From NCBI GenBank assembly GCA_002790095.1, contig PFUL01000153.1, positions 1 through 40,142 on the forward strand: a stretch of 40,142 bases of DNA, written 5' to 3'. The position numbers were made by a program, and so were the translations under genes. Below the pieces are notes generated by a model. It was not told where the DNA came from and did not search any database. It worked only from the letters and a program-made list of their open reading frames with translations. Position 1 is the stretch's first letter; each line of letters starts with the position of its first letter. The DNA is from Elusimicrobia bacterium CG_4_9_14_3_um_filter_62_55. Its GTDB lineage: Bacteria; Elusimicrobiota; Elusimicrobia; UBA1565. Of this stretch, positions 25,901-37,900 are shown in pieces.

Positions 25901-28900
25901 GTGTACGGGCCGACCTCCTTTATCGGCGAGGTCGTCTTCCCGAACGTCCACATCAACTTTTCGGACGCGAACATCTTCGCCCGCGGCCTCAATCCGCTGG
26001 ACCAAAGCCTGATCAACGGGCGGAAGACGTTCTCGTTCGTGCCCGCCACTCGCACCGACGTGCCCGCGGGCCTGCCTTTGCAGTCGATCACGGCTCAAGA
26101 CAACGGGGCGACCTACGCGGCCGATACGATCGGAAGCCTCTCGGTCGATCCGGGTCCCTCGAACCGCATGCAGTTGATTCTGCCCACCGAATTCGCCGCG
26201 GAGGGTTCGATCTCGGGCAAGACCGGGACGATCGACACCTTCACGGCGGGCCAGTCGTTCTTGGCCACCGTTCGCGCGACCGATGCGTTCTGGAACCTGA
26301 CCAACGACGGACGCCTGATCGGCTTGGAGTCCTCGGACGTCTACGCGTCGACGCCGATCGCGACGCCGATGGTGGCCGGCGAGGCGGCGGTTTCGTTCAC
26401 GCCGCGCACCGCGGCGACCTTCTCGATCGGCGCGATCGATCTCGACGGGATCAGTCCGAAGCTCTCGACCCACACGGTAGGGAGTCTCTCAACGGTCCCG
26501 AACACCTTCGTGAAGCTGCTTTCGCTGATTCCCGGAGAGTCTTATACCCCCGGCAAACCCCCCTACGACACCGGAGTCGTCGGCGGCCGCACGGTGGACG
26601 CGTCGACGACGGTTCCCGCCGGGGCGCCGTTCCGCTTTACCGTACGCGCGGTGGATAATCAGTGGAACACGACGAATACGAATTTGCCCGTCTTCATGTA
26701 CACCGACGATTCCGCCGCGGTGGTCCCGGAGCCGACGGTCACGCTGCAGTCCGGCGTGACCTCCTTCCTGTTCACGCCGGTGACGGTCGGGGCGCGGACG
26801 GCAGGGGCTTCGCGTCCGGGCGTGGCGTCGAGCACCTCCAGCGTCTTTACCGTCGCCGGTTCGCGGCTGTCGCTGTTGGTGTTCGGCGAGACGCCGGATC
26901 CGGGCAATGTCGGGGCGCTCGGCCGCGCGGGCTCCCCGGCCGTCACGGTCGCGGGTTCCAGTTTCTCGGTCACGGTGCGCCTGAGCGACGCGAATTTCAA
27001 TCCGATCGCGGCCGGAGTTCCGATCACGCTGCGCTTCTTCTCCGACGACCCGTACGCGTCTTTGCCCGCCGACACCGTTTTGGAATCCGACGGCGAGAGC
27101 ACGTTCTGGGTGACCTTGGCTTCGGCCAGCGCGCTCGGCGGCGGATCGACGGTCTGGGTCGTGCCGGCGGCGAACCCGAACGTTTCCTCTTCGACCTCCA
27201 CCGTGCTTCCGGTGATTCCGAACGAGCCGTCGAAGCTGTTGATTCTCGGCCCCGGCACGAGCCTGGATAAGGGCTCCCCGACCGGCATGACCGGGGCGGT
27301 GATCTCGACGACGGTCGGCCACGATTATCCGGTCGAGGTCTATGTCACGGACGCTTGGTTTAACCCGGTGCTCTGCTCGGAGTACCCGGTCGGCCCGCCG
27401 GCGCCCGACTGCGTCGAACCCTCGGTTCAGTTTGCGTTTACCGATCCGCATGCCGCGCCGCCGGCGAATCAGACTATTTTCGGCGGCAGCCGGACCATCA
27501 ATCTGTCCTTCCGCACGAACACGGTCGTGGATCCGATCGGCGGCCCTTGGTCGATCTCGGTGTCCACCATCGACGGCACTCCCGTTTCCTCTTACACGGT
27601 CGGCGGTCTTGTGGTGAACCCCGGTCCCCCGTCCCGCTTCCAGATTCTCGTCCCGACGGAGACGGCGAAGCCCGGCGACACGGTGCAGCTCGGCCGCTCG
27701 ACGCAGTCGGCGATTTCTCAACTCGCGGGGTCGACCTTCACCGTCACCGTCAACCTGGTCGATCAGTTCTTCAACCGGGTGGCGCCCGGCTTCAACTCGA
27801 CTTTCAAGTTGACCTCGACCGATCCGAACAACCGCTTGAACACGATCGTCGCCTCCTCGACGACGGTCAACGGCCAGTTGACGGTCGCGAATGCGTTCTT
27901 GGTCACCCAGGCGACGACGACGGGCTGGACGATCACCGCCTCGACGGCTACCGGGGATCCTTATCTGGCCTCGGAGTCGACGCCGTTCAACGTGTACCCG
28001 TCCACGCCGTCGCAGATGGTCGTCGTGCTCAACGGCCAGCAGCAGAAGGACGGCGTCGGCGTGATCGGCAATCCGACGACCAGGACCGCGGGAGAGTTGA
28101 TCACGGTTCGCGTGATCGCCGTGGACCCGGGCTTCAACCTGACGCCGAACGTGAACAAGACGGGCATTCGCTTGACATCCTCGGACGGCTTCGCGCAATC
28201 CTCCTGGACGCTGACGATGGCCGACGGCGTCTCGGTGGCGTCGGTGACTTTGCGCACGGCCGGGATTCATAGCTTCTTCGTCACCGATCAAAGCGGCGCC
28301 TCCCCGCTGCTGGCCGGCTACGCCTCTTCGACCTTTACCCAGGTCGCCAACAACCCGACCCGGCTGCGGGTGCTTCTGCCTGATGAATTCGCGGTGGCGG
28401 GTTCCACGAGCAACGGCCGAACGGGAACGGTCGCCGACCAGAACGCCGGATCGACGATGACCTTGACCGTGCAGCTGACCGATGCGTTCTGGAACCTTAC
28501 GCCCGGCGCCAGCCAGCAGATTCAAATCGTGCCGACCGATCCGTTCGCGACGGTGGCCCCGTCGACGCTGACCGTGCTCGGGCAGGCGACCGTGGACGTC
28601 GTCTTCAAGCGCGCCCAGCTTAACGAGGTCCGCGCCGAGATGCTGTTCCCCTCGCCGCCGTGGGGCCCGACGGTGGCCAAGGACACGAGCAGCGTGGTCA
28701 ACGTGCTGGCCGGCGCGCCGAAGAATCTGCTGGCGATCGTGCCGGGCGAGTCCTTCGATCCGGGCTCGAACAGCGGTAAAACCGGAATTCCCCTCGACAG
28801 TCTCAAGGCGGGCGTTCCGTTTCTCGTCACCGTCGGCATCATGGACCAGTTCAACAACATGGTCGTCGGCCGCGCGGCGACCGCGGGGCTGAAAATCCCA

Positions 28901-31900
28901 TCCGGCTATCCGTTTACCATCGTTTCGGATACGAAGGCGATCGACACGTCGGTGGGCTATACGGTACCGCCGATCCAGGCGTCCTTGGTCGCCGCGGCGA
29001 CCTGGCATCAGGTGATCGCCGAGGACTTCTTCTCCTCGGGTATCCAGGATTCGCCGTTCTCGTCGACCTTCACGGTGCATCACAACGAACCCGTCGGCAT
29101 ACAGCTCTTGGCGCCTGGACAGGTGAACGTCGGCGGTCTGGGGGTCTATCCGGCGGGCGGCAAGACCGGTACGGCCAGCACGCGCACGGCGGGCGTTCCG
29201 TTTCAAGTGACGGTCAACCTCGTCGACCTTTACAACAACGTGACGACCGAGATCTCATCGGGGCCGAGCGTTTTCGTCAACACCGGCGATGAGTTCGACA
29301 TCGACTCCGCTACGGCGCCTCTCTCTTCCGGAAGCCGCGCGGTGAGTCTCGCCTTGGTCACGAAGTCGGCCGGCGTGCTTATTTCCGCGGGCGTGCAGGC
29401 TCAGGGGGTCGATGAGATTTGTACCGGCAACCTGCCCGGAACTCAAATCTGTTCCGTGCAGACGCCGGCCGCCGTCAGCCCTCCGATCAAGGTTTTCGCC
29501 TCCACGGCGACGAAATTCCATGTTTTGCTCGCCGGCGAGACCTTGGTGCAGGGACAATGCGACAACCTCGTCGTCTGTAAATCGCTGACCGGAGGGCAGC
29601 GGCCCGGCAAGAACGGGACTCCCGCTCCGTTTACGATGACCGTGCCGCAGACCGCGTTCCAGGCCTCGGTGTACCTGGTCGACTCGTACTACAACGTTGC
29701 GACCGAGCGCACGCTCGGCGCCCAGGACACGAACCCGATCGCGACGATGCCCGAGGTGGAGTTGATCCTCGCCGGCGACCCGATCGCGACTCCGCCCGCC
29801 CCGAACGCGCTGCAATTGGGGTCCTGGATCTACTCGGTCGTGCCGATTGCCGCGTTGTCCACATACACGGTCGTCGCGCAAACGACTTCCGCGTCTGCGG
29901 TTTATTTTAGTTCTTCGGCGTCGGCGGATTTCAGCGTCTACCCCGGTCCGGAGCATCATTTGCATTTCGAAGGGGTGCCCTCAAGCGCGGCGGCGGGATC
30001 CGGGATCTCGGTGGTGCTGACGGCGCACGACCAATTCCACAACCTGCTCTCGACCGGGCCGAACATCTATGTGAGTACGGTCAATCTCACGGCCGAGATT
30101 TACCTCCCGCCGCAGGATCCCGAGTTCAGCCCGTTCGAGTTCTCCTACGGGGAAGGCGATTTTGGCGTGAAGATTCTTCCGAGCGCTTTTAAGCTCAAGA
30201 AAGCCGGCTTGCGCTGGATCAAGGCGGCCCAGAAGGACGACGCACTGGTGACGACCGAGCGTCCGGGCTTCTCGACCCGGCCCCTGATCGACATCATCCC
30301 CGGAAATCCGGGCGCGGTGAACGTCGCTCCGGGGCCGACGAGTCAGATCGTGAACGTCCGGGCGGGGTCGATTCTGAGCCCCGGCGTTCAGGAGATCACC
30401 GGTCAGCTTTCCGACGCGTACAACAACCCCGTCGTCTCGAGTTCCCCGGTCGAGATGGAGATCGTCGATGTTGCCGGGGTGCCGGGCATTTTCGTGTACG
30501 ACCCGGGAGGCGGCTGGGTGGACGTGGGTCCGTCCACGACGGTGTTCACCGATGACAAGGGACGGATCGGTCAAAACGGCGATCCGGACAACGTAAACTT
30601 CCCGCTGGGTTACAAGGTCGGAAGCACCGCTGGAAACTCGGCGCGTATTTGGATCGCGACCGCTTCGGCTCCCGCTGATTTGACGCCCTACATTCTCAAC
30701 CAGCGCAACCTTTCGGGAACTTTGCTGACGATCGGCGGAAAGCCGAGCCGGTTGGTGTTCCTGTCAAGCACGCCGGTCGCGCCGGTTACCGACGTTCCGG
30801 CCGGGGGCGGCAACTTCATCATCCAGCGTCTTGACGATTTCGGCAACCTGACTGATCAGGGGCAGACCGATGTGGTTCTCTCTTTGCCGGCGTCTCAGAT
30901 CAACGTCCATCAAAATTCCGGTTTCCGGTCAGGGACTCCGTTTACGACCTCGGGCGACTTCGGCTTTATGGAGCCGAATTCGCCGTTTAACTTCGTCAAC
31001 TCGTTGTCGATTTCCGACGGTTTGACTCAGGCGGGCTTCCGTTTCCGCTCGAAGATGGCCTCGTACTCGGGGGTCTCCCCGGCTTCGAACACCTTCTACG
31101 GAGGCCGCCCCGGTTATTGGACGCTTTCGCTCAATCCGAGCGACGTCAGCGTTGCTTCGGTGACGCTGCAGATGCAGATGGATCCGCAGCCGCTGCTGCG
31201 GCTCGGGTTCGGAAACCAGCCGAACAAGCAGTTGGCTGGAAAGGTATACGACGTGGGCGGCGTGACCCTGCGCTCCTACCAGATTCAAACCCGCGACCTG
31301 TTCGACAACCCGGTCGTGGCGACCGCGCCCGTGACGGTCGCGATTTCGACGTTATCGCGGCAAGGTTCGGCGGTGTTCGACGGGTTCTCGTTCTCGGCTT
31401 CAAGTGAAATCGCCGCGGGTATTCCGCCCCTGTTTACCACCGAGATCACGTCCGCGACGATCCCGGCGCTCCAATACGAGGCGACCTTCTTCTACCTCGA
31501 CACGCACGCGTCCGATGATTATCCGGGCAGTTGGGTGTATCCGGGCGGCTTCTCGACGGGGCCGGTAATCGGAATTCGCGACATCGCGAACGTGCTGATC
31601 TCGTCGGCGCAGTACGTGAAGGTGCTCCCCGACAACATTACCCGTATCGCGGTCGAACCCCTGGCGAGCGGGGGAGTGTTGCTGGCGGGCACGACGAGCG
31701 TGCCTGTGCTGGCCCAGGTCCAGGACCGGTTCGGTAATCCGTCGCCGATCCAGAGCGGACAGGAAGACGCGTCTTCCTCTTACGTCGCGTTCGAGGCGTT
31801 CTCGAACTCGTTGGGCGCGCTTCAGTTCTCGAGCCCGGACCCGACTTCGTTTATCGCCTCGACCGGGGTGCTGCGGATGCAGGCCGGCGAGCACACGACG

Positions 31901-34900
31901 ACCTTCTATCTCATCGATACCTTGGTGGGTCCGACGACCTGGGAGGTTACCGTCGAGGAGATCCAGGACCGCTCATGGAATCCCTCGGTCGCGACCTATA
32001 CCGTGATCCCCGGCCCGCCGGTATCGATGCGGTTTTCGAGTCCGATCCGCTACTTGGTGGCGGGAACGACGATTCAGTACAGCACCGCGACCGGTCTCCC
32101 GACCGAATCCTACATCGACATCGAACTCGTCGATCAGTTCGGCAACCTGACCTCGTCGAGTTGGGCGTTCCATACCGCGCTGTTTAATTCGCAGAACTCC
32201 CCGACGACCTTCGGGGGCTTCGATCCGAACAAGCCCATCGACCCGGGAACCTGGGACCGCATCGGGCCCTCGGATCCGGCGCTCGCGATCAGCATTCCGC
32301 CGTTTACGAGCAAGGCGCGGGCCTACATCTGGGACACGAAGGTCGGCACGACGACGCTTCAAGTGGCGATTGTCCGGCAGGACGGCGTCTCGATGACCGG
32401 CATCAACAGCGGCGGCTCCGTGGAGACCCAGGATCAGGTTATCACCCCGGCCCCGGCGGACTTCATTACGATCCATCATCCGTTCTCCGCCGGCTCTCCT
32501 CTGAAGGTGAACGTCCCCGGCGCGATCGGCCGCTCGGTCGGTGGGGAACTGCTCGGCGTCGTCCTGCGGGATAAGTTCGGGAACATCGCGCGCGGGCACC
32601 CGATCAACGGACAGTATTTCGAGGGTCTGGTGCAGTTCGCGACCTCGGGGTCGACGAGCACGGTCGCGCTCGACGATCTGACCGACAGCACCACGGTGCC
32701 CAACGCCTATTGGTTCAAGGGCGCCGCGGACGCGTCCCCCGGCATCTTTACCGGGCTGCAGGTCGTCGATTCGATCGTGGAATCGCTGAAGATCTGGGCG
32801 ACCGCGCAAAACATGCCGACGGTCTACGGCTTTACCAGCGACGCGGGCCGCTCCTACAACGACACGACCTTCACCCCGTCGACCAATTCCGACGGGGACG
32901 TCTTTATCGCCGGCGTCGTCTTCTTTCCGACGGATATGGCCCCCGAGAAAGGTCCCGACGGGCTTGTGGTCCCGGCGAAGTTGGCGGTCGGCCAGACTCG
33001 GCCGACGATCCGCCAAGGCGACGGAAACGTCGGCGATCCGCCGGTGCAGATGATGCGTCTCACCGCACGCGTTCTGCCGTCGAGCGCGACCTTCCTCACC
33101 GCGGAACTCGGCGGGCTGCGGGTGCAGCGCACGGGCCTGCTCGATCCGAACCACGTGAGCGAATTGGGCCTGTGGTACGATGAGGACGGAGACGGCGGCT
33201 TCGACACCGCGTTCGACGTCTTCCTCGGCAGCGCGACGCTCGACGGCGTGGAATGGGCCTTCGGCGATCCGATCTTCGGCCAGACTCCGCTGAACGTGGT
33301 CGACTCGACCCGAACGGTGATCGAAACGGTCGCGAAGAATTTCTTCCTCACGCTGCGGATGGATTCGACCGGCTACGCCGATTCGGAGCTGCCGTCGAGC
33401 CTGGGACTCCGGCTGCCGGGCCCGTCGTTCGTGCGCCTTTCCACGAACAGCCAGGTGGGCGTTGCGTCGAACAATTTCGCGATCCAAACCGCGACCTCGC
33501 CGGTGGAACGTCAGGCCGCGAAGATCAATGTGGTCGGTGAGAGCATCGGTTCCTGGTGGCGGGCGACCGACGATTTGGGCAACCCGCTCCCGCTGTCGAG
33601 CTATTCCTACGTGGACCAGGGCGCGAGCATGGTCGGCTACCTAAAGCTGGACATGTGGACCGACGACTTCGTCGGGACCGTCGGCTCGATCGTCGTCGAT
33701 CACAACGGCGACGGCGCCGACAGCGACATCAACTCGGTGCGGCTGTTCGTCGAGAGTTCGGCCGAGGGCGATCCGTTCTCCGGAAACGGATCGTTCCAGC
33801 CGCTGACCGATACCGAAATCACCAACCCGCTCAGCCCGGTGACTTTCCAGAACCGCAGAGCCTCGCTGCAGCTGGATATCCGTTTGACCGATCCGTTCAA
33901 CGAGGCGCAGAGAACGGTGTCGGCGTCGACGATCACCTACTACGTGGTGCTCTCCTACGCGCCCGGCGCGACTCCCGAGAAGTTCCACGGACTGCAGGTC
34001 GCCGGCGCCGCCAGCGTCATTCCGCTGGCCGGCAACGGCGACGTGCAGCCGTTCACGGCGATCGTCTCCACGCTCTCGCGCGTACGCGCGACCGCCGATC
34101 TGGCTTTGATCGAAGCCGTGAACGCCCAGGGCTGTCCGCTGCCGGGCAACAATTGTCTTCCTCAGGAGTTCACCGCGTCGGTCGCGGGTTCCATCACCCA
34201 GGCGGACAAGAACGCCCCGGTCATGAAGCTGTCCATGAAGACGGTCTCGGGGTCGGCGCTGTGGAGCGGTCTCAAGATGGACCGCTGGTTCCATTCGTCG
34301 CAGCAGGGAGGCGCGGTCGTCGTTCGCAACAAGGCCTCCGACGTTTCGGATATCAAGATCTGGGCCGACGTCAACGACAACGGCCTGCTCGAACCCGCCA
34401 CCGACCAGGTCGTTTCGCCGCTCTCCGGGTTGATCCATAAATTCCCGACCGCGAAATTGGCGGTGTCGATCAACTCCACCGCGCCGTCGCCGATCGACGT
34501 GTTCGTCGACAACATCGCCGCCTACATCCCCGACGACGATCCGTTCCCGATCGTCCCGCAGCGCCTGGTCTTCGCCGATGATCAGATCGACGAGTCCGGC
34601 AAGGAGGTGATGCTCTGTTCGGACGTGGACTTCTCTTCGAATGTGTGGAAGAACTGTCTGCGCGCCCAAGAGGGGACGCAGCAGATCACGTTCACGACGG
34701 GAACGGTGATTTCCGGGCCGGCGCGCATCCCGCTTTTGGGCTTGGGCGGGGGGCAGACGCTCGACACCTTCGGCGGGGACTACTTCGTCGCCTTCGACGT
34801 GAACCCGCTGGCCACGGTCTCCGATGAGGCGAACCTGGGCATCCTGATTCCCAATACCTTCTATTTCCTGATCCAAGAGCCCAAGTCCATGTCGACGGTC

Positions 34901-37900
34901 GGTGTCGGCATGCCGCCGCCGATCACCGTCGACGGCAAGACGCTGTCGGTGGTCAAGAACGTCTCGCCTTACGCCGACAAGGTCGTCGTGATTACGACCA
35001 ATACCGTCGACGACCAGGATCTCGGGCCGTTCCTGCAGCAGAAATCGACGAGCGCGGTGCTGGCCTTCGAGATGTATTCCGATGTCGCCGACACTCAATG
35101 GCGCTGGGTGCTGGTGCAGGCGACGGGAACCTCGGCGGCGGTCGGCGCGCACGTGAACGACATCGAACGGGTCTCGCTCTGGCGCGACGCGAACAACGAC
35201 GGCCTGTTCCAGCAGGGGACCGACGAGATGCTCGGCAGCGGCGTGTACGGCAACTCGGGCAACCCGAGTCTGGTGCGTTTGGATCTTTCGACTCCGACGA
35301 GCATCAAGACCGTCGCGGCCGCGAGTCAGCCGCAGCGCTTCTTCATCGCCTATCTGATCTCCGCGAACGCCGTCACCAACGACCCGGTCACGCAGGCGCC
35401 GCGGACTCTCGGCGCGACCTTGCTCGACACCTCGTTCCCTCAGAACAATCCGACGGTCGATGAACCGGGCGCGAATTCACTGTCGCTGCCGGACCGCTAC
35501 GATACCGCTTCGTCGCTGCCGTTCGGCGGCAAGCTGCGCCAGTTGATCCCCTCGCAGCAGACGATGTTCATGAAGACGACTCCGATGTTCTCGTCGAGTT
35601 CCGGAACCTTCGCGGCGCCGCTCTTGAATTTCTCGGTCATCGCGGCGACGGCTTCGGGCGTGGTGGAACCGTATTGGATCGTCACCTCGACGGCGGGTCT
35701 CCCTCTCGGCGGCCCGACGACCTACATGACGATCGACGAGGAGATCATCAGCTACGAGGGGGTCGGCCAGGTGCTGGGGCAGGACGCGCTCGTCAACGTC
35801 CGCCGCGGCATGCTGGACACCGCGCCTCAACCGCATTCCGTCGGCGCCGTCGTCGCGCCGCAGATCCGCCAGGGATCGCTCAACAGCGCGGTGATGAAGA
35901 TCGAGGCCTGGTCCAGCGCGTTCCAGGTCCAGTGGGAGCGAACGACGCTGAGCTTCGAGATCCCTCCGGGAATGAACGTCAACGACGGCGACATCGCCAA
36001 GGTGAAGCTGTGGAAGTCGCTTGAGCCCGCAGGCGCGCCCGAGTTCCACCGGACGGCCGGGGAGGGTTCGGACGCGGGGCTCAATCTCGTCGACGCGCTG
36101 CTCGGCGAGGGCGTGATCTCCAACGGTCTCGTGCTGATCGACATCAACGACCCGCTGTTGATCGGCGCGGACTACACCTTGGTGTCGCAGTCAACCGCCA
36201 CCTTCTTCGTCTCGTTCGACATCGACAAGGCGTCGCGCTTCTCGCACGAGCAGCTCTCGCCGGCCAATGTGATCGTCGGCCGCTACAACCCGCAGCCGCT
36301 GGACTTCCAACTCGGCCCGGTGGGCGCCGGCCATCTCACTCAGGTCGTCGATTCGATTCAAAGCCCCGCCTCGCCGATCGTGCCGACCATCAATACGCTG
36401 ACGCTGACGATGTCGCGTTTTTCGCCGAACTCGGCGGTGCAGAACGAGCAGTTCGTGCCGATGGTGAAGATTCGCGCGCAAACGGATGTGAATACGGTGC
36501 GCTGGGAGCAGCTCAATTTCGACCGCATCGGCTCGACGACCTCATTGGATATCGACGTGTCTTTGCTGCGGGTCTGGCAGGACGGCAACGGGGACGCCGC
36601 CTTCACCGAGGCGGACCGGTCGACGGACTCGCTGGGCAACTTCGTCAATATGATCTCGGTCGGAAACGAGACCTTCGAAACCGGCGCCAAGAACATCGTC
36701 TTCAAGGCCCCGGTGACGGTCTCGACGACGCCCACGAACTACTTCGTCACCTACGATTTCTCGCAATTCGCGGGCGTCGGGGCGACGCACGGGCTTTCCA
36801 TCGGCTCGACGGGCTACATCAAGGTGGAGGTGCCGCACTCGGTGAGCTTCTCGAGCCCGTCGTTTCAGACGAACCCGCAGGTCATCATGAACGAGGTTCC
36901 CTCGGCCGTGACGCTCGGCGTCAACGACGTGATCTTTAATACCGGACGCAGCGAGGTCGGACAGGCGCAGTCGAAGGTCGAGTTCCTGCGGATGAACCTT
37001 GCGACCGACATCGGAACGGCGCGCTGGCTGAAGCTGCGCGTCGAGCGCGGCGGGGCGTCCAACGACGAGGGCTTCACCGCGGGTCGGAACACGAACGTGG
37101 GCTTCATCAATATTTGGAGCGACATCAACCAGAACGATATCCTCGATGCTCCCGACGTGAACGTGACGGAGGCGAACACCTTCGTGCAGCAGCCGATCGT
37201 CTCGACTCAGACCGCGCCGTTTACGATGGTGCTGGGATCGACGACCGGCTTCCCGGTCAGCGGGCAGGGCCGGCTCTACGCCGGCGGTGCCGAGTTGATG
37301 AGCTTCAGCGGCGGCTACGGCGCCGCGCTGATTCAGGGAACGACCTATCCGACGGTGACGATCATCAGCCGCGGAGACCGGTTCGGCGACGGTCCCACGC
37401 CGACTTTGGATCTCGCGTTGGGAACTGCGATCCGCAAGGTGGACTTGTTTAATCAAAACAACGACAACGACGTTCAGACCGTCGTCGAACTCGCGGTGCC
37501 GCAGACGATCACGCCGGCGGCGGGCGTCTTCTTCGTCACCTACAACATCGGCGCGACCGCCGTGAAAAACGATCAGTTGGCGATCAAGATTCTCGACAAA
37601 TCCTGGGTCGGCGTCAGCGCGCCCAACGACACCACCGGGCTGATCTATAAGGACGTGACGAAGTCCAAGGAAAAGGGCGACTCGGTCGTCGCCTATCCGT
37701 TCGAGGGGGCGAAGGTCTTCATTTCCCCGCTGCAGCTGATCCTTGAGGCCCGCAATATCGCGCCGGCCGCCTCGATCGGCGGCCAGCGCAACGTTCCGCT
37801 CGAACAGGTCACGATGTCGGTGAACTCCGATTTTGTGCGCGTGGCCCAACTCCAATTGACGCAGCTCGGAACCGGAAAAACCGGATCGGCGGTCGGCCAA

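Noticed and set aside
25400-28800. Recurring GKTG strings resembling an ATP-binding P-loop
   Set aside because: The spacing is GxxxGKT rather than GxxxxGK[ST], no Walker B or nucleotide-binding fold follows, and the string sits in a turn of an all-beta repeat.
35660-35860. Evidence that the whole gene is a phage tail fibre
   Set aside because: Only a small inserted module resembles phage proteins. The Ig-like arrays, fibronectin-like domains and NYPNPF C-terminus fit a cellular secreted protein better, and no phage gene is visible.
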